64,000 nucleotides of DNA from Amycolatopsis balhimycina FH 1894 (GTDB lineage: Bacteria; Actinomycetota; Actinomycetes; Mycobacteriales; Pseudonocardiaceae), in NCBI RefSeq assembly GCF_000384295.1, contig NZ_KB913037.1, positions 5,266,822-5,330,821 on the forward strand, read 5' to 3'. This document shows positions 6,643 to 14,573 of this stretch, in pieces. Within the stretch, counting starts at the first letter, position 1, and every line of letters starts with the position of its first letter. Position numbers and translations under genes: made by a program. The notes beneath the pieces were generated by a model. That model did no database searches. It was not told the DNA's origin and was given only the letters and a program-made list of their open reading frames with translations.

Positions 6643-8814
6643 CTAGCTTTCGTCGTCGAGCTCGGCGGTTGCCTGTCCAGCCAGGGCATCACGGATCGTG
6701 ACCGGGTCGACCAGGTAGCGGTTCTGCGAGCTGGGCACCTTCACCCCGACCGCGGCGAGGTCGGCGCACAGCTGCTTGCCGGTCAGGCCGCTGTACTCGG
6801 TGGACAGCGCAATGAGCAGCGGCGCCACCTTCGCGGCCGGCACCGGCTCGTCCCCGAGAACCTCGTCGAGGTCTTCGAGCAGGTTCCGCGGCGCCGGCGG
6901 CGCCTCCAATTCGCCGCTTTCCCTGGTGGACCAGGGCACGCGGCCGCACTTCGCGATCGCCGCCAGTCCGCGTTCGATGATCGGGGTCACCTGGTCGTTG
7001 TCCTTGGCGACGTCGAGGAAGTACACCTGCACGATCTCCGAGCGTTCCCCGGAGAAGCCCTTGACCACCGCGGTTCCCTTGTCGGTGCCCGGAATCAGCT
7101 CGGTGGCGCGGTGCCCGGCCGCGTAGGCGCCCTGCCCGAGCAGCGCGTCGTTGGCGACGTGGTCCCCCACGGCGAACGCGATGCCGTTGGAGCAGTTCCG
7201 TGTCACGTCCCTGGGCATGGAATCCTTGGTCGGCGCCTGGGTCGAGACGATCAGGTGAATGGCGCGCTTGCGGCCCAGACGAACGATGTCGACCAGCAGT
7301 TGGCCGATCTCCTCGCCGTACTTCTTGTGCTGGATCGCCACGTGGGCCTCTTCCAGCAGGCAGAAGATCGGGTGCAGCCCGGCGTTCTTCGACGCCAGAT
7401 CCCGCGTCACCGCCGGGATTTCGTGCTTGACCAGCAGGTCACCGCGCCGCTGCACCTCCGCGTGCAACTCCCGCAGGTCAGCCAGGATCTGGGAGATCTT
7501 CTCGTCTTCGGCGCCCATGACGTAGCGGGAGCAGCGCGGGGCGAACACCTCGAAGTCGTAGTTGGCGTCCGGGACCCAAATCCGCAGCTCAGCGGTGGGA
7601 TCGAGGGCAGCGCCGGCCATGATGACCCGGGCCGCGGAGGACTTGCCCTGACCGGGCATGCCGCCGCAGATGGTGTTGCGCTCCAGCAGCGGCGCCATCA
7701 TCGGCTCCCCGCGTAACGTCCGTCCGAACGGGACACCCTTGAACACGTCCACCGCACCGTCTTCCAACAGCGGGTACGGCCCCGCCCCTTCCGAGAGGGC
7801 ACCCTTGTCGGCCACCCACAGGTCCAGGATTCCGGCTTCGCTGCCGGTGGTCGGCCACACCTCTTTGGACAGCCGGTGCAGGCCCGTGGCCAGGTCAGCG
7901 CGTCGCCGGGCGACCTTCTCGGCCGTGACCCCGGCGGGCAGGCGCAACACGGCGTGCGTGCCGCGCCCGTCCCGGCGCGCCGGGGTCAGGTACTGCATCG
8001 GCAGACCTTCCTTCAGATAGTTGGTGATCTGCGGAATCCGCAGTGCGGCAAGGGCTTGCGCGATGGTCGTCTCATCAATCGCCACGTCGGAGTCCTCGGT
8101 GGAGGTGGCGAGCCAGCCGGGGACCTTGCCGCGCTGCTGGCCCTCGCGCCACGCTGCCAGCACCACACCGACGCTGATCACATACGGCGCGACCAGCGCA
8201 AGCGGCGTCCACGCCCACGCGATGGCGGTGAAAATGAACCGCAGCGCGTCCATCACCCCGCCCACGACGCGGGTGAACTCGCCGGCGCCGGACAGCTGCA
8301 CCAGCAGCCCGATCAGGAGCACGATCACCACCAGCGCCGCCAGGCCCACGACCCCGGCTTTGACCAGGCCGACCAGCAGTTTCGGCAGGTCCATCAGCCG
8401 GCGGTGCCGGGCGTCCTGCACCCGCGCCTTACGCTCCAGCCACTCGGCGACCAACGCCTGATCGCCCGTCGCTTCGGCGGCCTTGATCTGCCGCCGGTAG
8501 ACGCCCATCGTGGACGCGTCCCACGCGCGGCCGCGCCAGGAGTCCAGGCCCTGGATCATCGTGAGGCCGTGGTTGATGGCGGCTTTGGTCTTCTCGTGCG
8601 TCGCGGCCTTGCGTGCCGCGGTGGCGACGACCACGACGTCGCGGCGGTACCCCTCGTACCGGGCCAGTGCCCGGGCCTTCTGCGACGTGCGGGCCGCGTA
8701 CTCCTCCGGGGTCAGGATCTCGTCCGGCTCGATCGCCGCGCCCCGATCGGAGCCGACAGGCAGGTGGTGCACCGTCGCCAGCTCGCCGGCGCCCGGGTTG
8801 GTGTCCGTGCTCAT
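6643..8814 (-). CDS. traB: FtsK/SpoIIIE-type conjugal DNA translocase (TraB-like)
   Basis: 723 residues. ATG at 8814 is chosen because GAAAGGA lies about 8 bases upstream; a GTG at 8835 overlapping the upstream stop is an alternative. The N-terminus is soluble and helical, two hydrophobic stretches lie near residues 150-225 (VVGLAALVVIVLLIGLLVQL and a second one), and the motor domain has Walker A GGMPGQGKSSAA, Walker B PIFCLLEEAHVAI and RLGRKRAIHLIVSTQAP, which is the FtsK-type sensor motif. The C-terminal 70 residues form a winged-helix-like region (YSGLTGKQLCADLAAVGVK). In actinomycete mating, TraB-like hexamers move double-stranded DNA between cells. It is the main transfer gene of the island. 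Confidence 0.93.
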   Translation of the reverse strand: MSTDTNPGAGELATVHHLPVGSDRGAAIEPDEILTPEEYAARTSQKARALARYEGYRRDVVVVATAARKAATHEKTKAAINHGLTMIQGLDSWRGRAWDASTMGVYRRQIKAAEATGDQALVAEWLERKARVQDARHRRLMDLPKLLVGLVKAGVVGLAALVVIVLLIGLLVQLSGAGEFTRVVGGVMDALRFIFTAIAWAWTPLALVAPYVISVGVVLAAWREGQQRGKVPGWLATSTEDSDVAIDETTIAQALAALRIPQITNYLKEGLPMQYLTPARRDGRGTHAVLRLPAGVTAEKVARRRADLATGLHRLSKEVWPTTGSEAGILDLWVADKGALSEGAGPYPLLEDGAVDVFKGVPFGRTLRGEPMMAPLLERNTICGGMPGQGKSSAARVIMAGAALDPTAELRIWVPDANYDFEVFAPRCSRYVMGAEDEKISQILADLRELHAEVQRRGDLLVKHEIPAVTRDLASKNAGLHPIFCLLEEAHVAIQHKKYGEEIGQLLVDIVRLGRKRAIHLIVSTQAPTKDSMPRDVTRNCSNGIAFAVGDHVANDALLGQGAYAAGHRATELIPGTDKGTAVVKGFSGERSEIVQVYFLDVAKDNDQVTPIIERGLAAIAKCGRVPWSTRESGELEAPPAPRNLLEDLDEVLGDEPVPAAKVAPLLIALSTEYSGLTGKQLCADLAAVGVKVPSSQNRYLVDPVTIRDALAGQATAELDDES

Positions 8815-8831
8815 GGTGGTGTCCTTTCGGC

Positions 8832-9932
8832 TCACTGGTTCGGGTTCTTGTGCTCGTCGCGCAGCTGGCGGGCGTACTTCGGCGCGCAGCGCAGCGTCTT
8901 GCGGATCGACTCCGCCGACTTCGGGTTGATCGCTACGTCCGGGTTGTCGATCGCCGCGGCGAACGCGGCACGCAGGTCCTCGATCGAACGTGTCTTCGGT
9001 GCCCGCGGAGGTCGGGGCTTGCGGGTCGATTTCGGCTGCTCGCCGGGGCGATCGAGGGTCAAGATCGGGGCGTCGACGATCGGGCCGTCGTCGGCGCGCG
9101 GGGCCTGGTCCTGCTCGGCGAAGAACGCGGCGATCTCCTCATCCAGCACGTCCGCGGCGAGCCGGTCCGGGGCGACCACCGACGCGAGTCGACGGCCGTC
9201 GAGGGTGTAGCGGCCCGGGGTGAACACCAGTCGCGCTGTGCCGTCCGCGGCCAGCTCCGCCACCGCCGTACGGACGGCGGCCCGCCGAACCCGGGCGACC
9301 TTGCGCAGCGTCTTGCGCTCGATCCGGGCAGCGGCCCGCTCCGCCGCCGATCGGGGCGGGGACGCGACGGCGAGCTGATGCGCGATGACCCCGGCGACGG
9401 ACACGATGCCCATCACCACCGCGGCGTCGGCCCCGCGGTGCCAGCCGTGCAACACGTTCAGCGCGAACCCGACACCGGCGAACACCCACACCCCGAGCTG
9501 CAACGCCCACACCGGCCGCTCCGGATGGCGGTGCCGGGTGACCTCCACCGCGAACGCGAACGCCCACATGCCCAGCTCCGACAGCGCCGGCAGCGGCGCA
9601 CCGGTGGCGTTGCCGTAGACACCCACGCCGAAGCCGGCCATCGCGGGCACCGCCATGCCCGCCGACACCAGGGCGAGCAGGTAGATCGGCAACCGGACCC
9701 GGTTCGCCGACAGCCAATCGGCCACGCTGGCCACCATGGCGGCCCGGCGCGCCTGCCGCGCCTTGCGCTGCTGCTCGGCCAGCTTCGCCGCTGCGGTGGT
9801 GTCGGCGCGGCGCTGCTCGGCCGCCGCGCTCTGCGCTCGCAACTTGCGCTCCAGCACGGCGTTCGCGTCCTGCCGCTGGATCTCCGCCTCAGCCGCGCGG
9901 GTCGCGCGGCGCTCCTCAGCCCAGCTGCTCAT
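8832..9932 (-). CDS. spdB: SpdB-like membrane spread protein (DUF2637 type)
   Basis: 366 residues. A charged, Ala-rich coiled-coil N-terminus (1-65) is followed by four hydrophobic segments between about 75 and 185 containing GFGVGVYGNATGAPL, WAFAFAVEVTRHRHPER and VVMGIVSVAGVIAHQL. This matches the DUF2637 family found beside TraB in actinomycete plasmids and AICEs. The C-terminal half is soluble, basic and Pro-rich, and ends in an HTH-like SIRKTLRCAPKYARQLRDEH. Spread proteins are thought to distribute the element within the recipient mycelium. The start overlaps the upstream gene by 4 bp, and traB begins 18 bp after its stop. Confidence 0.85.
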   Translation of the reverse strand: MSSWAEERRATRAAEAEIQRQDANAVLERKLRAQSAAAEQRRADTTAAAKLAEQQRKARQARRAAMVASVADWLSANRVRLPIYLLALVSAGMAVPAMAGFGVGVYGNATGAPLPALSELGMWAFAFAVEVTRHRHPERPVWALQLGVWVFAGVGFALNVLHGWHRGADAAVVMGIVSVAGVIAHQLAVASPPRSAAERAAARIERKTLRKVARVRRAAVRTAVAELAADGTARLVFTPGRYTLDGRRLASVVAPDRLAADVLDEEIAAFFAEQDQAPRADDGPIVDAPILTLDRPGEQPKSTRKPRPPRAPKTRSIEDLRAAFAAAIDNPDVAINPKSAESIRKTLRCAPKYARQLRDEHKNPNQ

Positions 9933-10219
9933 CGCGCACCTTCCTGACTCTCCTGGTTGGTCGTCTCGTCGGTGGCCGGGGACGCCGGCAGCTGCTTGCG
10001 GTCCCCGGTGCCGGCCCGCAGTCGGGCGTGCTCGCGGTGATCACGCACCTCGTGCACCGCCCACCCGGCGGCCACAACCGCCGACACCAGGGCGAACCAG
10101 GGGGTGAACACCGCGGCCAGGACCAGCGGCCCGGCCACGCCGGCCAGCTCACCGAAGTGCCACACCACCCACTCAATGACCAGCTGAAGCCGGGTCCGCT
10201 GCTCACGCGACACGTTCAT
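9929..10219 (-). CDS. Small transfer-operon membrane protein
   Basis: 96 residues from the ATG at 10219, preceded by GGAGG about 7 bases upstream. Amphipathic N-terminus, one long or two short hydrophobic segments (AGVAGPLVLAAVFTPWFALV, then SAVVAAGWAVHEV), and a charged C-terminus. It overlaps spdB by 4 bp (ATGA) and the upstream small membrane gene by 4 bp. Likely a spread or mating accessory protein by position; no family name is certain. Confidence 0.75.
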   Translation of the reverse strand: MNVSREQRTRLQLVIEWVVWHFGELAGVAGPLVLAAVFTPWFALVSAVVAAGWAVHEVRDHREHARLRAGTGDRKQLPASPATDETTNQESQEGAR

Positions 10220-10461
10220 CGGGGCACCTCCTGCCCAGTGGGGAAGTCGAGGGGGAAGAACTGGTTGACGCGCCGCCGCGGCGGCTGGGACGCCTGCCGC
10301 GCGGCGGCCCGGTCCAGCCGGACCAGCACACCGGCCAAGATCCGCTCGCAGACGACCAGCGGGATGCGCAGCAGGTGCAGCACCAGGAACAGGCACACCG
10401 TGCCGGCGAACCGCATCAGCGCAAGCGTTCCGTGGCGCTGCAACACCTCGAACGTGTTCAC
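10216..10461 (-). CDS. Small transfer-operon membrane protein
   Basis: 81 residues starting at GTG 10461 with GAAGGAGAA upstream. The N-terminus NTFEVLQRHGTLALMRFAG leads into a hydrophobic segment (VCLFLVLHLLRIPLVV); the tail is basic and ends FFPLDFPTGQEVPR. The family recurs beside spdB genes in AICEs. Its start overlaps the stop of a 32-residue ORF and its stop overlaps the next ATG, so it sits in a tightly coupled series. Confidence 0.7.
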   Translation of the reverse strand: MNTFEVLQRHGTLALMRFAGTVCLFLVLHLLRIPLVVCERILAGVLVRLDRAAARQASQPPRRRVNQFFPLDFPTGQEVPR

Positions 10462-10556
10462 CGGGACTTCTCCTTCGCTTCGCTGCGGGCCTTGTCGATG
10501 GCTTCCTGACTGCGCTGAACCTTGTCGTGCCAGGCGCCGGAGTCGTTGTTGCTCAC
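10458..10556 (-). CDS. 32-residue helical micro-protein
   Basis: GTG start at 10556 overlaps the preceding 22-residue ORF stop (GTGA), and its TGA overlaps the next gene's GTG. The product is strongly charged and predicted as one helix: DKVQRSQEAIDKARSEAKEK is its central stretch. The frame contains the AGGAG that serves the next gene, so translation of this ORF may mainly couple expression. Function unknown. Confidence 0.5.
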   Translation of the reverse strand: MSNNDSGAWHDKVQRSQEAIDKARSEAKEKSR

Positions 10557-10621
10557 GCGGCGACCCCCGGACGGTCGGCCTGCTCAAGGTCGCAGCGCTG
10601 GCGACGGGTGCGCGGGTTCAT
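10553..10621 (-). CDS. 22-residue coupled leader-like ORF
   Basis: ATG at 10621 overlaps the stop of the upstream gene (ATGA) and is preceded by GGGGA. It encodes a very short basic peptide beginning MNPRTRRQRCDLEQ and ending at a TGA that overlaps the next GTG. The unbroken 4-bp overlaps on both sides argue for translation. It may be a coupling device rather than a functional protein. Confidence 0.4.
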   Translation of the reverse strand: MNPRTRRQRCDLEQADRPGVAA

Positions 10622-10881
10622 CGGAGGTCCCCAGCGATGCCGTCCAACTCGGCGAGAGCCAGCAGCCGCAGTTGCGTTGCGACGTCGAGGTAGACCCGGG
10701 CGCGGTCCCGCTTGACCGCGGCCGGCACCGCGTCGTTGGCCAGGAGAAACGCAGCGTTCGACATCAGCGACATGCCGAGCTCGTGCAGGCGGCCGGAGAG
10801 CTCGCGGGAGATCAGGCAGTTCAGCTCGGTCGGGGTGTAGGTGTAAGCGGCCTCGCGGGCCGGGGCGGTGGTGTCTACCAT
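10618..10881 (-). CDS. Hypothetical AICE protein, helical
   Basis: 87 residues from the ATG at 10881 with GGAGGAA seven bases upstream. An in-frame ATG at 10992 would add 37 residues and overlap the upstream gene's stop (TGATG), so the longer form remains possible. The sequence is helical: YTPTELNCLISRELSGRLHE, LMSNAAFLLANDAVPAAVKR, DRARVYLDVATQLRLLAL. No recognised domain. It lies in the operon leading to the transfer genes. Confidence 0.65.
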   Translation of the reverse strand: MVDTTAPAREAAYTYTPTELNCLISRELSGRLHELGMSLMSNAAFLLANDAVPAAVKRDRARVYLDVATQLRLLALAELDGIAGDLR

Positions 10882-10991
10882 CTGGAGTTCCTCCGTGCGG
10901 TTTCGTGACTGGGCGGTGGAACCCGGCGCGGTCGGCACGTTCTTGCCGGAAGGGGCCGCCGCGTCGGGGCTGAAGTACGGGCGAGCGGCCA

Positions 10992-11282
10992 TCACGCGGC
11001 CTCACCTTTGAACGGCCGGACCTGTATCCCGGTCGGCAGCGCCCGCAGCGCCTCGCGGTCGGCCCGGCGACGTGCCCGGCTCACCCGACGCTGGTCGTTG
11101 AAGTCGAAGCGGTATGCCGCTTCCGCGGCGAACTCATCCGCGGCCAGTTCGCGGTCCACCTCTTCCAAGAGCGCGTCAATCGCGGCTTCGGTCAGCCCGT
11201 CTGGATAGACGGCTTCGCTGGCGAACTCGCCCGCGACCGACACAGCGGTGGCAATCCGGCGACGGTAAATGCTGGTGCCCAC
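10992..11282 (-). CDS. Hypothetical AICE protein, first gene of transfer operon
   Basis: 96 residues from GTG 11282, with GAAGGGA about 10 bases upstream. Mixed helical, charged sequence (AIDALLEEVDRELAADEFAA, then DQRRVSRARRRADREALRAL). It is the promoter-proximal gene of the leftward operon that runs through small genes to spdB and traB. It faces the divergent GntR gene across a 165-bp control region. Function unknown. Confidence 0.65.
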   Translation of the reverse strand: MGTSIYRRRIATAVSVAGEFASEAVYPDGLTEAAIDALLEEVDRELAADEFAAEAAYRFDFNDQRRVSRARRRADREALRALPTGIQVRPFKGEAA

Positions 11283-11390
11283 TTGGGTAGTCCCTTCGGT
11301 AAAAGTGCTGGTCAGTCGATGTTCAGAAGCGGCTCCCCTTGGGAGCGGCCGGTGTCGGCCGAGACCCAACGTAAGTCCTGTCTATTAACT

Positions 11391-11434
11391 CTGTCAACTG
11401 ACATGTGAGAACTGACTTAGCCAACTGACTTGGC
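11391..11434. promoter_or_regulatory. Operator-like triple AACTGAC repeat
   Basis: AACTGAC occurs at 11396, 11410 and 11423 (14 and 13 bp apart), twice followed by TT. It sits in the divergent promoter region between the GntR gene and the transfer operon. This is the expected place for a KorSA-like GntR repressor to control both itself and transfer. Confidence 0.6.
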
Positions 11435-11447
11435 CTACGCTGGTGGT

Positions 11448-11801
11448 ATGGCATCTCTGAACCCGGACGACCCGCGTGCGCCGTTCTTGCAAGTAGCCGG
11501 CGGTCTCCGGGCCGCGATCCTGTCGGGGGAGTACGCCCCAGGAGCGCAGTTGCCGACCTACCAGGAACTGGCCGATTCCTGGGGAGTCGCGGTGAACACG
11601 GCCAAGAGCGCCGTCGCCCACCTCAGGGAAGAAGGCCTGGTGGTGATCCGGCACGGCAAGGGCTCGTTCGTGCGCACCCAGCCGGCCGAAGGTGACTCCG
11701 TGGCTCGCCCCGAGGCCTCGGGGGACGAGCGGGTCTGGCAGGCCATTGCCGAGATCCGGAAGCGTCTCGGCGAGATCGAGAGGAAGCTGGGGGAGAACTA
11801 G
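11448..11801 (+). CDS. GntR-family repressor (KorSA-like)
   Basis: 117 residues from the ATG at 11448, preceded by GGTGGT. The N-terminal winged helix-turn-helix is typical of GntR: VAGGLRAAILSGEYAPGAQL, PTYQELADSWGVAVNTAKSA, EGLVVIRHGKGSFV. The short C-terminus (about 75-117) is a charged helix (IAEIRKRLGEIERKLG) with no ligand domain, as in pSAM2 KorSA and similar plasmid regulators. It is divergent from the transfer operon, with operator-like repeats between them, so it probably represses transfer. Its 3' end overlaps the convergent small membrane gene by 4 bp. Confidence 0.88.
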   Translation: MASLNPDDPRAPFLQVAGGLRAAILSGEYAPGAQLPTYQELADSWGVAVNTAKSAVAHLREEGLVVIRHGKGSFVRTQPAEGDSVARPEASGDERVWQAIAEIRKRLGEIERKLGEN

Positions 11802-11998
11802 CCGAACAGGGCACGGAGGAATTTCACGACGCCGTCGATTACCGCACCGACGCCGCGGATAGCTCCGCTGACCCAGCTCGCCGAGTCGGCCGGGTACTTG
11901 ACGATCAGCACGATGATCGCGAGCCCCACCACCAGGCCGATCGCCTTGCCGAGCAGGCCGCTCCCGCTCTTCATCACCGGGAAGTTGCTCTTCGCCAT
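11798..11998 (-). CDS. Small single-pass membrane protein
   Basis: 66 residues from the ATG at 11998 with GAAGGAG upstream. After a short polar N-terminus there is one hydrophobic helix (AIGLVVGLAIIVLIVKY) and then a Gly/Val-rich amphipathic tail (GAIRGVGAVIDGVVKFLRAL). Small proteins of this kind are frequent in AICEs. Its role is unknown; membrane location next to transfer genes suggests a mating or exclusion accessory. Confidence 0.65.
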   Translation of the reverse strand: MAKSNFPVMKSGSGLLGKAIGLVVGLAIIVLIVKYPADSASWVSGAIRGVGAVIDGVVKFLRALFG

Positions 11999-12100
11999 CG
12001 CGGTCTCCTTCGTTCTGCGACAGGCCGGGAGGCCGGTCCGGGTCGGTGTTTTCGATCCGGCGTTGTCGCTGATGAACTCAGGAAACCGCGCAGGGGCGGG

Positions 12101-12160
12101 GGTGCAGCAGTGTGCACGTGGGGGTGCGTTTTTGCACATGGGGGGTGCACGGGGGGTGCT
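12101..12160. promoter_or_regulatory. GTGCA/TGCAC repeats before HTH-TPR regulator
   Basis: Four or more GTGC-containing units (GGTGCAG, TGTGCACG, TTTGCACA, GGGTGCAC) lie in 60 bp directly upstream of the ATG at 12164, in the divergent space facing the small membrane gene. The G-run GGGGGG just before GTGCTTTA could also serve as ribosome binding site. Likely an autoregulatory operator; inferred from position. Confidence 0.4.
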
Positions 12161-12163
12161 TTA

Positions 12164-13597
12164 ATGACCTCGGAGGTACCGGTGGTCGACAAGGGGAAGC
12201 AGCCGAACGCACTTCTAGCTGCGGTTATGCGACAGGCGGGAGCGACGAACAAGGGCTTCGCCCGCCGTGTGCGCGAACGCAGCCAGAGAGACGGCGGCGA
12301 GCTGGTCAGCGCGGACCACGTGTCGGTGAAGCGCTGGCTCGACGGCACGAAGCCGCACCCGCGCACCTGTCAGCTGATCGCCGCTGTCCTCGGCGAGCTG
12401 CTCGGCCGGCCCGTCGGCCTGGAGGAGATCGGCTTCGGCGGGGCGGGTGAAAGCACCTCCGATGACATCGGTTTGGAGTACCCGGAGGAGATCGCACACA
12501 GCCTGGTCGCGCTGGGCGCGATCACCGAGCTGGAGCTGAGGACGCCGCAGCGGGTGGCGCCGCTTTCCGTCGTGCCGGAAGCGTGGAGCGGCCTGCTCGT
12601 GCGATGGCTGACCGACTCCGACGCTGAGGGTTCGCGGCCGCCGTCCGAGCCGCGTTCGATCACTCTCGTGGACGTCGAGGCGGTTCGCGAGGCCACCGCG
12701 ATGTTCAGCAGCTTCGACTACAAGTACGGCGGCGGCCGGCCGAAGTCTCTCGTCGCCTCGTTCCTGGACCAGGAGATCTTGCCGAACATCAGGCATGTGT
12801 CCCCGCAAGACGCGGTCGGGCGGGAGTACTTCCGGGAGGTCGCTGCCCTGACGCGACTGGCTGGCTGGACGGCCTACGACACGGGCGCGCACGGACTCGC
12901 GCAGCGGTACCTGACGCAGGCGTTCCGGCTGGCGAAGGCGGCCGGCGACAAGGCGCTGTGCGGTCGAATCCTCGCAGGCATGTCGCATCAGGCGAACTTC
13001 CTCGGGCACTTCCAGCGGGCCGTTGACCTGGCACGCGCGGCGTACAAGGGGGCCAACGGCTACGCCACCCCGACGACGATGGCGCTCTTCCACGCGATGG
13101 AAGCAAGGGCACTCGCGTCGCTCGGCCGGAAGGAGGACGTCACGGCTGCCTTGCTCACGGCTGAACGATGGCACTGCCAGGGCATCCGAGAGAACGACCC
13201 CGAATGGATTCACTACTTCGACGAGGCCGAGCTACACGCCGAGTTCGCGCACTGCTTCCGCGACCTCGGGGACGCCGAGTTGGCGAACCACCACGCGGCC
13301 GCCTCGATCGCTGCCTCGGAGTCGACCTACGTCCGAAGTCTCTCGTTCTGCCGGACCGTGCTGGCGACGTCGCACCTGCAAGGCGGCAACCTCGAAGAGG
13401 CGTTGGACGTGGCCAGGTCGGTTGTCGAGACCGCGGCGAAGCTGAAGTCGTTTCGGGTGATCTCGTATCTCGACGACTTCCGCGGGCGACTAGGCGGGCA
13501 TGCCGGCGACCCGTTGGTGAAGGAGTTCCTCGACTTCGCCAGCATCCACCTGCCGTCAAAAAACCTTCCAGTGTCGGGGCGCCTGGTCGTCGCGTAG
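12164..13597 (+). CDS. HTH transcriptional regulator with C-terminal TPR-like helices
   Basis: 477 residues from the ATG at 12164. The N-terminus is XRE-like (LLAAVMRQAGATNKGFARRV, then SADHVSVKRWLDGTKPHPRT and CQLIAAVLGELLG). Residues about 200-470 are repeating helical hairpins typical of TPR regulators in actinomycetes (REVAALTRLAGWTAYDTGAH, LAQRYLTQAFRLAKAAGDKA, LCGRILAGMSHQANFLGHFQ). Such proteins are common on AICEs and in development and plasmid-fertility control. The 3' end overlaps the convergent phosphotransferase gene by 42 bp. Confidence 0.85.
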   Translation: MTSEVPVVDKGKQPNALLAAVMRQAGATNKGFARRVRERSQRDGGELVSADHVSVKRWLDGTKPHPRTCQLIAAVLGELLGRPVGLEEIGFGGAGESTSDDIGLEYPEEIAHSLVALGAITELELRTPQRVAPLSVVPEAWSGLLVRWLTDSDAEGSRPPSEPRSITLVDVEAVREATAMFSSFDYKYGGGRPKSLVASFLDQEILPNIRHVSPQDAVGREYFREVAALTRLAGWTAYDTGAHGLAQRYLTQAFRLAKAAGDKALCGRILAGMSHQANFLGHFQRAVDLARAAYKGANGYATPTTMALFHAMEARALASLGRKEDVTAALLTAERWHCQGIRENDPEWIHYFDEAELHAEFAHCFRDLGDAELANHHAAASIAASESTYVRSLSFCRTVLATSHLQGGNLEEALDVARSVVETAAKLKSFRVISYLDDFRGRLGGHAGDPLVKEFLDFASIHLPSKNLPVSGRLVVA

Positions 13598-14452
13598 GTC
13601 GGCGATCCGCTTCTCGACCTCGGCTTTGACCTCGGCGGACTCGTCGATGGTCTGCGAGAGCCACATGGTCATGTTCAGCTCTCGTGTTGCCCTGAGCACG
13701 GGGAAGCCTGGCCAGTCGATCGGATCGAACCCGTAGGCCGCGGTGTACGAGTCGTACTCGGCTTCGGAGGCCCAGCCGAACGCCTGGTGGCGGACGGACA
13801 GTACGGCCGCGTCCCACTCGCGCGGTCCGTAGGCGAAGTCCTCGAAGTCGATCAGGTTCAGCGTCCCGTCCGGGGTACGCATGACGTTCCCGAGGTGGGC
13901 GTCGCCGTGCACCGGGCCGGCGGGCAGCGGGAATTCAAGGTCTTGGAACTTCTCGGAGAGTTCCTCGTACCGGTCGCGCAGGAAGTCGAGGTCCGCCTCG
14001 GGGAGCTTGCCCTTCAAGGCTTGCAGGCGCGGTTCGACCTTCGGCATCGGGGAGAAGGCCGGCAGACGGAAGTCCGTTGGGTGGGGGAGAGCGTGCAGGT
14101 CGTGGAGCAACTTCCCGAACTCCGCCGGGGTGATCGGCGTGTTGTCCTCTTCGAGGCAGTTCCAGAACGTGACGGGCAGCCCGTCCTCAACGAACGGTTG
14201 TTCCCTTCCGCTCAGCGAGGTCGCAGCGGGGAACGCGTGCTCGGCGAGCCAGCCGGCGACGAGCACTTCCTTCGTCGCCGCCGGGATCGACCGGCCAACG
14301 CGGACTACTGCGGAGCCGTCAACCAGGCGATAGATCGCGTTCTCACCGAACCGGACTCGCTTCGCGCCGGCCGCTTCCAGCTCGGCGAAGGCGCATGCTG
14401 CCTCGAACACAGCTTGTGTCCGCTCTGACGTGAAGGCCTTCGTCGTGGTCAT
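13556..14452 (-). CDS. Aminoglycoside-phosphotransferase-family protein
   Basis: 298 residues with a protein-kinase-like fold. It has the catalytic loop PVHGDAHLGNVM (HxDxxxxN) and the metal-binding LIDFEDFAYGPREWD. The N-lobe has RFGENAIYRLVDGSAVVRVG in place of a clear glycine-rich loop. Proteins of this kind are recurrent AICE cargo and are not shown to give antibiotic resistance, so phosphotransfer to a small molecule is the family inference only. The gene has its own promoter region upstream of 14452 and converges on the TPR regulator. Confidence 0.85.
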   Translation of the reverse strand: MTTTKAFTSERTQAVFEAACAFAELEAAGAKRVRFGENAIYRLVDGSAVVRVGRSIPAATKEVLVAGWLAEHAFPAATSLSGREQPFVEDGLPVTFWNCLEEDNTPITPAEFGKLLHDLHALPHPTDFRLPAFSPMPKVEPRLQALKGKLPEADLDFLRDRYEELSEKFQDLEFPLPAGPVHGDAHLGNVMRTPDGTLNLIDFEDFAYGPREWDAAVLSVRHQAFGWASEAEYDSYTAAYGFDPIDWPGFPVLRATRELNMTMWLSQTIDESAEVKAEVEKRIADLRDDQAPRHWKVF

Positions 14453-14573
14453 CAGACTCCTCTATCGGTGCCCTGCTCAGGCTAGAGCTTGAGGTTGATC
14501 GCTGGCACGGTGAATGACCCGGCCGGCGCGCCGTCTGGAGGGAGGACAGGGCGCGTCGGCCGGAGGCTCTCTG

